A stretch of 64,000 nt of DNA from Tomocerus qinae (GCA_020055645.1 CM034546.1:52328001-52392000); one strand, 5' to 3'; shown: positions 44,643 to 56,068, counted from the first letter of the stretch. A program made the numbers and translations. The notes: a model not told the origin generated them from the sequence alone.

Positions 44643-45448
44643 GATAGAATATTATATTAGGTATAACTATTCCCTCTATATATAATAACATAAAAATTAC
44701 TTTTATAAATTTCCTTAGATTTGATTTTTGGCTGTATATTGAAAATTGGAGAAATCCAAAAATATTTATATTAAGTTACTATGCTTTTTTAATTAATCGT
44801 TTAATGAATTTTTGAATTTATTACAGAGCTTTATTAACGTGACAGTGACTGTTCTCTCTCAGATATCCCAAATGCTAGATGTACAACTCTCCAAACAGTA
44901 TTAACAGTATTGGCCGCCGTCAATATTATTTTATACTGACCTTTTAAACATTATTTTCTTGCGGTGAAAGAAATACTTGACATGGAAGAGGAAGTACTAA
45001 TCATAAAAAACATACCAAGCTAATGAAATAAATAAATTCGTGGAATTCCTCTATAAAAACTACCGAAAAACTTAAAAATCCGGCGATGTGTACACAATCT
45101 AGTTAACAATGACATCCAAAATTTATAAACGTATCAAAAACTATCAAAAATTATTAAATATGTGCGCAAGTGTGACATTTTTTGATATGTTTTAATGCGA
45201 TTAATAAACAAACTGTGAATGTACTAAACCCTAAAATAAATTTTAAAATATTGAACACTGCGGTCTAAAAACTGATTTCTTTTAAAGCAGCTAAACAGTA
45301 GACGGTTGAAAGTATTTTTCCAGGATGTACTACCACTGTCAAATCAAATCTGCCAGAAAATATTTGAACATATTTAATAAATTTTAAATACATTTAAAAA
45401 TTTTGGATGTCATCGTTAACTAGTTTGTGCTAACATCAACAGACAAGT
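44643..45448. other. Upstream region of R10
   Basis: No gene seen. The subtype I distal block lies at about 44860-45060 (ctctctcagatatcccaaat, a TATAAA word on the minus strand, ttcttgcggtgaaagaaata). From about 45085 there is AT-rich sequence with atttataaa words and an atgacatccaaaat/atttt.gatgtcat inverted repeat (45109-45123 and 45397-45412), which suggests another small element of about 330 bp (about 45100-45420) beside the mariner. Confidence 0.45.
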
Positions 45449-45450
45449 TA

Positions 45451-46749
45451 CAAAAGGCGGTCTTCTCTATATTGTTCGATTTAAAATAATTTTTATTAAA
45501 TCATTTGTATCGTCTATGTATGTCTTTGGTGTTTTCAATGTGACGTCCATCTTTCTGGGCCACTAGGCGAAGACGTTTTTTCCAACTCCGGAATACCCGT
45601 GTCAATAAATTCAGGTCAATTTTCTTCCACTCTTGGTTTAACACTTTCCAGACCCCCTCCATGGACTTGGGCTTTCTTGAGAATAATTTTCGCTTCAAAT
45701 ATCCAAATCCAAAAAAGTCCATGGGGCTGGTGTCAGGAGACTTCACTGGTATCAGGCTATTTTTTAAAATAGTTATCCCCAGTCTTCGCTTTAGGTCCTC
45801 AGCATAGGCGATAGTCTTCCGCGCAGTGTGGCTGGTTGCCGCATCGTGATGTACTTTCACTTTCTCCAGTTCGCCAGGGAAAAGCTTCGGGACTTCTTTC
45901 TCAAGTAAAGGCTTCAGCACCTTCTCGATGTACCATTCTGCATTAACCTTCACCTTTTTCGGCACTCTGATGAGTGGTAGGGTACCACGGCCACTAATTG
46001 CACCAATGACCATAAAGGTTGAGAAAAAGTTGTCTTTGTCGACGACCCAATCTTCGGGGATGTCTTGACCACGGGGAATGTAGCATATCTTTCTCTTACC
46101 GTGGGTATTATGCAATCCAAACATGGCCTCGTCCATCGTCACCACATATTCCCACTTAGCCCCAGAAATCCAATTTTCATACAGCTTTCTACAGTTTGTC
46201 TTCCTATTTATCATATGCTTAGGGGTCAACTTGTGAACTGTGGTCTTTCTTCGGATACTTTTGTCCAACTTGCCAATTATGTTTCGTACTGTCGTCTTCG
46301 ATACTTTGACTAGACGTGCGATCTCTCTTTGGCTTGGTGGGTTTTCTTTTTTGGTCAATTGATCCACTTTTTTCAATATAGACGTAGTGACGACTCTAGG
46401 GGGCATTTTTCTCACAGGCGAAGGAAGCCCCAATATTTTTGCAGATCTTCGTTTTCCGAAATTTTTGAGTACATTACACACTGTGGATTGCGAAACAATT
46501 ATATTTTCACCTCTGAGTCTCTTCACTATTTGTCTAGTGCTGAATTTAGCTCCGGAAAGAGCTCTAATCATCCCCTCCACTTCCGGGGGGGTTTTCTTCG
46601 GCATATTTGAAAACAGAATGTGATTTACATTTTTACTAAAGTGTTTGAAGTCTTGTTTTCATGCAGAAATAAGGAAATAATTTAAATCTTCCGGTAAAAG
46701 TAATTGGGGGGTTATTTAAACTGAACAATATAGAGAAGACCGCCTTTTG
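45451..46749 (-). mobile_element. Complete mariner element, DD41D type
   Basis: Perfect 27-bp terminal inverted repeats (caaaaggcggtcttctctat plus attgttc) lie at 45451-45477 and 46723-46749, flanked by TA duplications (45449-45450 and 46750-46751). The total length of 1299 bp is typical for mariner. It carries one intact transposase gene. Perfect repeats and an unbroken frame indicate recent arrival, so it may be able to move. It lies in the spacer between R10 and R11. Confidence 0.95.
45501..46604 (-). CDS. Tc1/mariner transposase (DD41D)
   Basis: An intact frame of 367 residues. It cuts and joins DNA at its own terminal repeats and at TA targets. Two helix-turn-helix regions are visible in the N-terminal part (about 21-47, STRQIVKRLRGENIIVSQST; and about 90-113, PSQREIARLVKVSKTTVRNI). 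The catalytic triad is D158 (VVTMDEAMF), D254 (VHHDAATSHT) and D296 (SPDTSPMDFFGFGYLKRKL). The gap between the last two is 41 residues, so the class is DD41D, as in rosa-type mariners. This is neither the DD34D of classical mariner nor DD34E of Tc1. No frameshift or stop was seen. Confidence 0.93.
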   Translation of the reverse strand: MPKKTPPEVEGMIRALSGAKFSTRQIVKRLRGENIIVSQSTVCNVLKNFGKRRSAKILGLPSPVRKMPPRVVTTSILKKVDQLTKKENPPSQREIARLVKVSKTTVRNIIGKLDKSIRRKTTVHKLTPKHMINRKTNCRKLYENWISGAKWEYVVTMDEAMFGLHNTHGKRKICYIPRGQDIPEDWVVDKDNFFSTFMVIGAISGRGTLPLIRVPKKVKVNAEWYIEKVLKPLLEKEVPKLFPGELEKVKVHHDAATSHTARKTIAYAEDLKRRLGITILKNSLIPVKSPDTSPMDFFGFGYLKRKLFSRKPKSMEGVWKVLNQEWKKIDLNLLTRVFRSWKKRLRLVAQKDGRHIENTKDIHRRYK

Positions 46750-46751
46750 TA

Positions 46752-47362
46752 CCTTTAACTGCGACATTATACATTAAATCAATTGTGTGCTCTCTATACT
46801 TTCTTTTATAACCTAGTAATAACATTTAAACTCGTTTGTAGAGCACTGCTGACGGTGCTGGCCATCCAGTGTTAGACGTCACTTATTCCAAATCAGCAAC
46901 TAGGTACGTATCCAGGAATTTAATATGTTACGCCCCATACAATTTTAGTATGTGTCGATAGTATTGAGCCCGAGAACTTTATTACAACAATTATTTATTG
47001 CCAATTTATTCTAACTGTTCTTTACAACTCTTTGTGAAAACTATTTTACTCTCTCCTGTCTCAACTCCAAGTTAGGGTTATTTTAAAGCCTCTATTATTT
47101 GGCTCTAAGTCGTAATTGAATTAATTTGCTTAATAATGCATACATAACCATGCAAAATGCCAGATGAGTCACTAGTTTTATTCCTCTCTGGATTACTCGT
47201 GTATAGGATCCAACTAAATAGTTTTTCACGACTATTAAGCAGCATTCAATGTTATTGTAATTGAACATGTTATAGCTATTAACCAAAAGATAACATTATA
47301 GGTATGACAAAATATATACCATCCTGTATGGATTAAATTGAAAATTTTATTCAAAAACCGAA
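46752..47362. other. Spacer right of the mariner
   Basis: No gene seen. It holds the recurring tacgtatccaggaatttaat...gttacgccccatacaatttt segment (about 46905-46955), followed by AT-rich sequence. Confidence 0.4.
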
Positions 47363-48508
47363 TGGCCTGGTTGTGTGTGTGTTAGGGGGAGAGCACAGCA
47401 TCTACTATAGTAGTAGAGCTATGCTACCGCTCAAGCCTGGGGTGGCTTACTTGCAGTGACTCCCGGACAACTTTACTGAGTGTACAGACTTACACGAAGA
47501 GACTTTGGAGAGGGGTACTGAACCATTATGTGGTACAGCCCTACACAGTCCCGTACTCTACCTTTGTGCGCTTAGGTGGCCAGGTTAGGTGAGCTGACCA
47601 CACTAGGTGTGACAGTCATCGCAACCTCCCGCATCCCTTCGCATGTGCTCCTCAGTCCAGTATATCACTAGGTAAACTCGTAGTGTACACTTAACCAAGA
47701 GAGCAATCTGCACACTGCAGACAGGGTAAGGCTAGATAGTCATAGACAGAAATTATTTGAAATAGGAAAATGAAAAAAAGTACGTCTTCAGTGGACATTT
47801 TTAGTTCTGTTTTTCTGTGCACTTTTTTATTGTTAACTGACATCTTTGGTGAAAAAAATTCATTTTTCAGTATTTCAGGGCCTATGTGAAATAACACCAA
47901 AAAATCGGAATATGAAATAGCTCCGAAACTACCGGTCGGATTTGGATGAAACTTGGAACAGAAGTCAACAATCGCGGTATCTCGGGGTGTTTTTTGAATT
48001 TGTGAAAAATTCGAATTTCTTCCCTTTCAAAATTACGAAAAAAATTTCGAAATAGGCAGTTTTTCATATAAGGAATTGTTTCATAAAAATTCTGCCCGAT
48101 TAAAAATAAAGCCCTTATAAAGTTATGGTTTATAGAGGAAAAAAATATTTCAAAATTGCTGACCTCCACAAGATGTCAGAGGTCAAATTTTATTTTTCGT
48201 CAAAATATGCTGATGTAAGGTGTCGTTCACCAGCTAAAGTTATAGTACAGACCAAATAAGTATTTATTTTGGCAACCTAGGGCTTCATACAGAGGTCAAA
48301 GGTCATAACTGTGAAAATGGAAATGTCTGATGCACAAGCTATACGGCGGTAGTGCATCTGGCATTTTAGTACTTACTAGCCATAACCCATTTTTAACACA
48401 GGCTTGTGTCTGCTTCAGTGCCTACATAATACATGGCAAAGTTTATTTTGCCTTCCTGCCAATTAAACACTTGTGACTTCTAATGCAATCTAATGTAATT
48501 GATGTATT

Positions 48509-48847
48509 CAGGGTTGGCATTTATTTCACATTTCAATGACTCTATCTTGAAAAGTGAAATAAATGAAATAAAATGAAATAAATTGAAATAAAGAAATTAA
48601 TTGAAATTAATGAAATAAAATGAAATAAATAGGGATACATGGCATTTATTTCACTTTTCAAGTGATATAAATGACTTTATTTCACCTCAGACAGGTGAAA
48701 TAAATGACTTTATTTCACTTTGTTGTATTTATTTCATTAATTTCATTAATTTCACTTTTCAACAAAAGCTGAAGTGAAATATTTCGCGAAATAAAGTCAT
48801 TTATTTCTCTATTTATTTCAACCGAAATATTTCACTTGCCAACCCTG
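48509..48847. mobile_element. hAT-like MITE (CAGGGTTGGC family), copy 2
   Basis: The ends are CAGGGTTGGCATTTATTTCA and TATTTCACTTGCCAACCCTG, flanked by an exact 8-bp duplication GATGTATT (48501-48508 and 48848-48855). At 339 bp it lacks the 47-bp minisatellite array of the copy at 8184. It lies in the loop of the foldback element. Confidence 0.9.
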
Positions 48848-49108
48848 GATGTATTACACCGTAGTCATATGTCTATTGTTAATAGAAAGCTGAGGATTAG
48901 AACATTTAGTACATCGAAGTGAAGAAGATGATATAAATAATTGTCAAATATCATAATAAAAATCATAGAACTTTCTTAATAATTACCCACAATGCGACTT
49001 GTGAATGCGAATAGTACTTTTGTCACTAACACTTTAACACTTTGTTTTCCAAAAGGAACTTGTTGGGCTTTAAAACATTTCAAGTTTCACTCATTAATAT
49101 CCCTGATT

Positions 49109-49268
49109 CAGGGCCGCAACCAGAGAAAAATTTCAGGAGGGGCACCGAGAAAAAAACAGCTGAAAATTTTGCGATTTTTTACGATTTTAGACAAAAATTT
49201 CATTATTTTTCTCAATTACGGAGGGGGGGGCATGGGCCCCGGTGCCCCCCCCCCTCGCTGCGGCCCTG
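49109..49268. mobile_element. hAT-like MITE (CAGGGCCGCA family), copy 2
   Basis: The ends are CAGGGCCGCAACC and GCTGCGGCCCTG, flanked by ccctgatt (49101-49108) and ccctaatt (49269-49276), which is an 8-bp duplication with one mismatch. It is 160 bp long and includes a G-run/C-run hairpin near the right end (ggagggggggcatgggcccc). It is the second MITE in the loop of the foldback element. Confidence 0.8.
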
Positions 49269-50227
49269 CCCTAATTCATAAATTATGTTGATAAAGAAGC
49301 CAACTGATATCGATATGGACTAACAAATTGGCAGGAAGGCAAAATAAACTTTGCCATGTATTATGTAGGCACTGAAGCAGACACAAGCCTGTGTTAAAAA
49401 TGGGTTATGGCTAGTAAGTACTAAAATGCCAGATGCACTACCGCCGTATAGCTTGTGCATCAGACATTTCCATTTTCACAGTTATGACCTTTGACCTCTG
49501 TATGAAGCCCTAGGTTGCCAAAATAAATACTTATTTGGTCTGTACTATAACTTTAGCTGGTGAACGACACCTTACATAAGCATATTTTGACGAAAAATAA
49601 AATTTGACCTCTGACATCTTGTGGAGGTCAGCAATTTTGAAATATTTTTTTCCTCTATAAACCATAACTTTATAAGGGCTTTATTTTTAATCGGGCAGAA
49701 TTTTTATGAAACAATTCCTTATATGAAAAACTGCCTATTTCGAAATTTTTTTCGTAATTTTGAAAGGGAAGAAATTCGAATTTTTCACAAATTCAAAAAA
49801 CACCCCGAGATACCGCGATTGTTGACTTCTGTTCCAAGTTTCATCCAAATCCGACCGGTAGTTTCGGAGCTATTTCATATTCCGATTTTTTGGTGTTATT
49901 TCACATAGGCCCTGAAATACTGAAAAATGAATTTTTTTCACCAAAGATGTCAGTTAACAATAAAAAAGTGCACAGAAAAACAGAACTAAAAATGTCCAAT
50001 GAAGACGTACTTTTTTTCATTTTCCTATTTCAAATAATTTCTGTCCATATTGTCACCAAGATAGGCAAATCAATGCTAATAACGAATATACGGCAAAGAC
50101 AGCTTCTCCCAGATCAGACTAACTAACACACAACCTGAGGCGCTCTTAGGATTCGAACCCAAGATGCGAGACAACCAGCCAGGTTTTTACACCATTAGAC
50201 TGTCCTGTACGCCCTATGGCCTGGTTG

Positions 50228-51290
50228 TAAAAACACGCATTTTTTGTTAACTCCGTGTAGCTCCGCTTTTCTCACCCCCTATTCCACTCCTCCAAAGAAA
50301 ATTCTAGAGTTAGTAGTGTAAATGGTAATTATTTATTGATTCCAAGACTTCCACTTGTTATAGATAAATATCCATCATTTTATTTTTTGTCCAAATCCGT
50401 GGTTTCACAGTTGAAAGGTTTAGATTGTAATTTCTTTCAGGCTTTCAATTCCAACTATTCCCTGTCTCAATCAGATAATATATCCTGTTGAAACAATACT
50501 ATAGTAGAGGCTTATATCTTAAAACTTAACCCTATTTGTTCCTAACCTCCTCTACTGACTCCGCTAAAATTCTGCTCTGTTCCCACATATTATTAATTTT
50601 TAATCGCTCATGACCCATATAGCAGCATTGTTCTGGCCGCTTTTGCCCTGGAGAGGTAGAGACACTCTGAATAATACATAAAGAATAAATTATGTTTAAA
50701 ATTTGCTTTGATTACTTACCTGCAAACTTTCTAAACGAATTTGAAGCTTGAAACTACTTTTATTTACGCTATTACAGCTTATACCAATTTGCCTAAGCGT
50801 ATACATTTTAGTACATAGCTACAAAAACAAAATTCCTATTTGCTGTCCACTGAATAGACATCTACACACCCATAAATCTCTTAAGGTGCCAACCATAATG
50901 TAATAAATTGTAATAATAACAATAATAATATTGTCTTTTATGGTTCAATACTGTTAGTATTGTTCTTTATTGAAAGCCAATATTTTAGTACTAATGGAAC
51001 ACACAAGTTCACATGCATGACCAAGACGACACCCAGTATCGTCCGAAACCCCTATTTTTGGTATTTTATTATTTTCACCTCAAATCAAAATATCTCCATG
51101 TACTAAATTTAGCACATGAAGGTATGCGTTGGGGTATATTATTGAAAACATTAATTATAAAGTACAGAGCTAAATAATATTTACATAAATAAATTTTCTC
51201 CTCCAGATTCAAGCTAATTACAAAAAACACGACCGAGTCTACATAATGAATCTATTTTAATATATCAAGACTCTGGGTTTTGGCTTCACT
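50228..51290. other. Spacer with recurrent block, downstream of R11
   Basis: No gene seen. A recurrent upstream block lies at about 50410-50790 (gattacttacctgcaaactt, ggagaggtagagacactctg). No receptor follows directly on its left for several kb, so its original partner may be lost, or it may have been parted from its gene by the mobile elements at 45451-50227. Confidence 0.45.
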
Positions 51291-53141
51291 TCATCTATTG
51301 GGTCTTCCTCTACCAACAAGTAGCTTACCTGTTCCCCTAGCTAAACCAAGAAAGAATTTTGGCACTGTTTTCTTGGTGATAAATGTTCCTAATCCAATTT
51401 GGAAATTAACATGTCTACAGGACCTTTGGAACTTGTTCATATATTTTACTTCAATTGCTTTACCATTAGTGAATAAGCTGAATTTTTTTGCTACTTTGTT
51501 AACAGCATCGGTAACGGAGTGTCCTAGTCTCAAAAATAGTACCCACAACGAACATACGCCAACTAAATAGGCAACACTTAAAACTACTGGAAATATTTCC
51601 TTCTCCTTCAAAAGCATGATACTAGCGATGAGGACACTACGAATAACAATTGATTGAAAAGGTATAAGGATTATTCGTAATATGCTATCAATGATATCAA
51701 TAATTATCCGCTGTATATTCGAATAATGGACGAGTACGTTGACAGATCGAGCCGAGGGTTTGGTTTGGTAATCCTTTTTTCCTAACCTGTAAAAATTAAA
51801 TAATTAAATTTTTACTCAATACACTTTATTAGCAACCGACTAAAGAATCCGTTATTCGAAACGGCAGAACCTATACGACGGGTGGATCAGGCAACCGTAC
51901 ATAGCCACGTTGTTGGCTGGTGGCCGGAGACTTAAATTTTAATGACCATGAAAGATGTATAGTCATATTATATGTAGTGCCTACATATATAAGTACCTGT
52001 CTGACATGTGAGATGAACTGAAAGAAATACTTGATAACCAATCAAAATGTAATAAAAGTCTTAACACAGAGAGGTATGGAAACGTCCTGTCTGCATGATA
52101 ATGGGGACAATAACTTACTGTATGTCTATTTGTACAGTAAATACTATTTTGGAAATATTGACCCGTCATAAGACTGTGATGTCAGCGGAAATATTTTACT
52201 AGATAATTTTTATTTTTCAGCTTGATTCCTTTTTTCGCAAAGGAAAGCAATTTATTTTAATGCTTCAAATATTTTATGCCTCGGACAATTAATCGGTTCT
52301 TGGTCACGCTTTTACTTACTAACTATATAAACTTTAGTAATTAAATAGTCACTTACGTCAATTCCTTTGTTAAGACGTCAACAAAATGCGTTCCAAGCAA
52401 GCATATTTGATAAACAAAATTAATTCTGACAAATATACATAAGAACTGCCAAAACATGGGCGCGGATATCATTAGCACAAAGAAATATGATTTGTAGGTT
52501 TCAGGTATTTGTGCGTAGATCAATATGGGATGATTATATAAAAACACCAAATAGAAAAATATTGCAAATATCGAATACACAATTGTGAAGACGTTAAGAA
52601 ACATCATTATAATTTCTAATTTTTTGCATGAAACGGGCTCCTTGCTTTTCCAGTAGTTGTCTGAAATGTAAAAATGAATTAATGAAACAATAATATGGGA
52701 AATAAGGTTGGGAGATGCTAAATATGCGTTCATATGAAGGTGCAACTTACATTCAAACGTCTTCACAATTCTGTAATAATCTGTCAGTATAGCAGCAATT
52801 GTAGGACCGTATACAGTAACCGTTAAATGCATAAGTGACCCCAAGGTTGATATGCAGCAGGCAAAGAAACACATTAGACTGTTGGATGTTTTATCTCTTT
52901 GCCAATACAATACGAATAATTGTACTATGAAATACGCATTAGCCAAAAACCAAATGGCTTGCATACACTTCACTATGAAATGGGTTCTTTTTGACTTGGA
53001 TTCCGTCAAACTACAATCTTTTTCATTCCAGATGTAGGGGAGACCTCCAATTCGATACCCTAAATTGATGTTTTGGGATAAACATTCAAAAACTCGTTTA
53101 GAGACTGTTCTAAGTTCGATCTTAGTTCTTTGATTTGTCAT
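51291..53141 (-). CDS. R11: subtype I seven-TM chemoreceptor-like protein
   Basis: Exons 52751-53141, 52357-52660 and 51291-51786 (391, 304 and 496 nt) join in phases 1 and 2, giving 396 residues. Intron 1 (90 nt) is a multiple of three and has no stop, so exons 1 and 2 also form one continuous frame. The splice sites (gtaagt, tttcag) and comparison with paralogues show it is an intron. The nearest relative is R10, which shares QLFVLYWQRDKTSNS. It ends with GRGRPNR rather than GRGGPRR. Residue differences from other subtype I members include YAQIPETYKSY. The start ATG at 53141 (MTNQRTKIEL) follows an upstream TATA-like element. The likely role is a chemosensory membrane receptor, by inference. 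Confidence 0.86.
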
Positions 53142-53212
53142 TTTTGAGGAAGAATGTGAATTTTTACCACCGCTTACAAACTAAACGGAAAGAAATCAAT
53201 AAATTATACTTA

Positions 53213-53245
53213 ATCCTCTATACACCCTACTTTTTCTACCAAGAA
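53213..53245 (-). promoter_or_regulatory. Conserved TATA-like element upstream of R11
   Basis: The minus strand reads ttggtagaaaaagtagggtg, then tatagaggattaagtataat. It matches the order seen before R4, R6, R7 and R10. Confidence 0.5.
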
Positions 53246-55542
53246 TAACAATATATTAGGAATAACTCTACTTCCTTCATATATATAATAATAAAAATAA
53301 AATTTTTTGTTTTTTCCTTAGAATTGAATATTGACTGGCGTTTGGCAAAACTGTACATTAAAAATTGAAGAAATCCAAAAATATTTATATTATCTTACTG
53401 TGCTTAGTAATTATTTATTAACGTGTTAGTAACAGCACTGCGGTGAACTGAGTTGTTCAAGAGTAATATAGGTATTAAACTGAGTGTTCTCTCTCAGATA
53501 TCCCAAATGTTAGTTGTAAAACTCTCCAAAGACTATTAACAGTATTGGCCGCCATCGTTATTATTTTATACTGACCTTTTAAACATTATTTTCTTGCGGT
53601 GAAAGAAATACTTGACATGGAAGAGGAAATAGTAATCATATTAAACATCACAAGCTAATAAAATAAATAAATTCGTGGAATTTCTCTATTGAAACTACCA
53701 AAAAAACAACGCCAAAGACATTGAGAGTGGGTGTCTACATTACTGCACTTATCGTAATGAGAAAATAGTTTCGATGCTGTGCCATATAAGAATTGCTCTA
53801 TTTATATAACATAATATATTCTATATATTTTATATATACATAATAATATATTGAACGATGAGACAATATAGAAATGATATGGCAAATTTAATATTACCGA
53901 CATTCTTTCCCAGAAGACAGACAAAAATGTTTTTTTTAATCTCATCATCACAACAACATTTAAGCTTTTCCCATTTTCACAGATTTAAAGCTAGCAGCCC
54001 GGTAACACGGTTAGTGAATAGTGAGTGCGATCAGAAGTTACTTCTTTAATTTGTGCAAAAACCATGATCTAAAAACAGCGACGAAGTAAACAAAGCAAAA
54101 ATAAAAAATGCCTTTCACGTGTTTATAAAAAACTAGTAGCTCCCAGCATATGTGACTAAATTTCGAAAGGTAGGCATCCAGCGTAATCATGCATATTGGA
54201 TACTGTGGCCAAGCACGTACACAGAAGAGGTTATAGGGCCCCCTACCCTGCTCATGCAGCTCAGTTTTTACCATAACTATTCGTTGCGACCCCCTTACCC
54301 AAATTCCTGGATACGTGCCTGAGCTCGCCATACCACACATAGTTACAAACATATATAGGCAGGTAAATATATTACTCTATCTAAAACGGTGATTATAATA
54401 TAGAGATTGTCCCACGCTATATAAGAAGCATTAAATAATTTTTTACAACTCAATATATTATTCATCTCTGCAGCCATTCGATTCAACCCAAAAAACTTGT
54501 TGCTGCATTGGCTTAAATACTGATCGACAAACATAAAATGAAGTGATAGACCAGTAGTAGCAGTAGGTACGTTATTTTTTTACTATTAACATATTATTAA
54601 CAAAACATTCACTATATATACGGGAATTTAATTTTGTGGACAGCAATATAGTGAATAGTGAATACTATGATGCTTTCATCATTTAATATGTAATACCTTA
54701 AATATCTACTTATTATATTGTCCACCGTTGCTGTAAGTATACTTTTATAACATTAACTATTGACATTTGAACAATATTCATATAAGGAATGTAACGAGAA
54801 AGAGGACATTAGTTCGTTTCTGTTTGCTTTGCTTTTTTCATGAGCAACAAACTTTTGCCATACATGGGACTAATTTATTAGTCCGTGCTTTTACAGTTTT
54901 AAGGGGTAGATTGTCATTTCTTCCTGTTTTCAAATTCCAGCTATTCCCTGTCTCAATCAGATAATATATTCTGATGAAACAATACTTTAGTAGAGTTTAT
55001 AGGTTAAAACTTAAATCTATTCGCTCCTAACCTCCTCCACTGACCCCGCAAAAATTCTGTTCTGCTCTGACACAATTAATTTTAATCGCTCCTGACTCAT
55101 TCTTATGGCAGCATTGTCCTGGCTGCTTTCCCCAAGCAAGGTGGAGCCACTCTGAATTATATATTATACTGACTATGTTATGGTAAAGGTTTTTGTTTGA
55201 TTACCTGTACTTACCTGTAGACTCTCTAATGGAATTTAAAGCCACAAAATACTTTTATAAACGCTACCAACATATCTAAGCATTTACATTTGAACACAAA
55301 GCTACAAAAAGGCATAGGCAAGACATTAGCACATGTTCTAAGGCGTGCCACTTGAAGCTCAAGTTAAGCTACATTGATTCCTCCGGAGCTCTCTAGACCT
55401 AGATATGTGAACGATATGACCCAGGCAGACAGATTCTCAATCTACAACTCCCTTGCTTGAAAAATCCTAGCTCTGCATTAATAACATATCTAGCTGAAAA
55501 TTCCAAGAAATACCATAATATTCTGCTCAGTGAATGGACGGG
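53246..55542. other. Upstream region of R11 and spacer
   Basis: No gene seen. At about 53490-53690 lies the subtype I distal block (ctctctcagatatcccaaat, TATAAA on the minus strand, ttcttgcggtgaaagaaata). An AT microsatellite-like stretch is near 53810-53850. At about 54890-55280 is another recurrent block with an acttacctgtaga word. Short frames near 54038-54534 carry no recognisable motifs. Confidence 0.45.
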
Positions 55543-56068
55543 CAGTGTACAAAATACCACTTACCAGTATAGTAAGTGGTTTTTAATAGTATTTAACGTT
55601 AAATACCACCACCTAAAATGTGGTGGTATAAAATGATAAAAATGGTAAATATGGTTTCGTTTAAATTTCGTGTTAAGATGTTGAATGAAATTCGGTGCCA
55701 AAGTATGAAATAGCTTAGCTGTTGATGATTGTTGTCACAAAATGATAAGTGTTCATCAATCAGATTTGGATTCAACCAATGTGGCCAATAGTAGCCTTTA
55801 TTTGCCGATTGAGCAATTAAAAACCAATTAAATTGCCTTCATATCGATTTTAATTTGAAGATACTAAATGCAATCTTGGTGAAGTAACATTTTTTATAAC
55901 TTTCGGTGAACAATCGAGTAAATAAATGGGATTAATTTGATTATTAAGTGGCTAATTGAAAATTTTTCATAGAAAATAATGTTTTAAAACTTATATTTTA
56001 ACAAATCTTGTGTATATGTATAAGTCCAACCAATCACTAAAATTTACCATTTTTACCATTAAATCTCT
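55543..56068. mobile_element. hAT-like MITE (CAGTGTACAAAAT family), truncated copy 3
   Basis: The left end is CAGTGTACAAAATACCAC, and the interior matches the copies at 14348 and 27671 in order. The sequence stops in the ttaccatttttaccattaaat part near 56068, without the final GTACACTG, so about 70-80 bp of the right end is missing. No duplication can be assigned. Confidence 0.75.

Larger units (their letters stand above)
47745..50045. mobile_element. Foldback element with 720-bp inverted arms
   Basis: The arms are 47745-48464 and 49326-50045, each 720 bp, nearly identical in reverse orientation, with only a few mismatches noticed (for example near 47791/49998 and 48212/49579). The ends are GACAGAAATTATTTGAAATA and its complement. 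A 4-bp duplication CATA flanks it (47741-47744 and 50046-50049). It is inserted in SINE copy 2. The 861-bp centre holds two hAT-like MITEs. No transposase frame was seen, so it must be mobilised in trans. The superfamily is not recognised. The arms carry matching open frames of 95 and 69-78 codons on opposite strands, which I regard as incidental. Confidence 0.88.
47376..50215 (-). mobile_element. tRNA-headed SINE, copy 2, split by a foldback element
   Basis: On the minus strand the head is at about 50140-50215 (ggcgtacaggacagtctaat, then gggttcgaatcctaagagcg), and the 3' end is at 47376 (ctctccccctaacacacaca). The direct duplication ATGGCCTGGTTG (47363-47374 and 50216-50227) flanks it. Without the insert at 47745-50045 and its 4-bp duplication, the SINE is about 535 bp, matching copy 1 (about 549 bp). 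The break comes just after the shared gtgacaatatg segment. Confidence 0.85.

Noticed and set aside
45501-46604. Domesticated transposase gene
   Set aside because: Perfect terminal repeats and TA duplications are intact, so it is an ordinary recent mariner copy, not a host gene.
47882-48169. Identical 95-codon frames on opposite strands (47882-48169 and 49621-49908), perhaps a duplicated gene
   Set aside because: They are the two arms of the inverted repeat. The frame has no known domain and no start context shared with real genes.
48992-49291. Possible small gene in the loop of the foldback element
   Set aside because: The frame runs across a MITE end with G and C runs. No motif is present and the borders match transposon ends.
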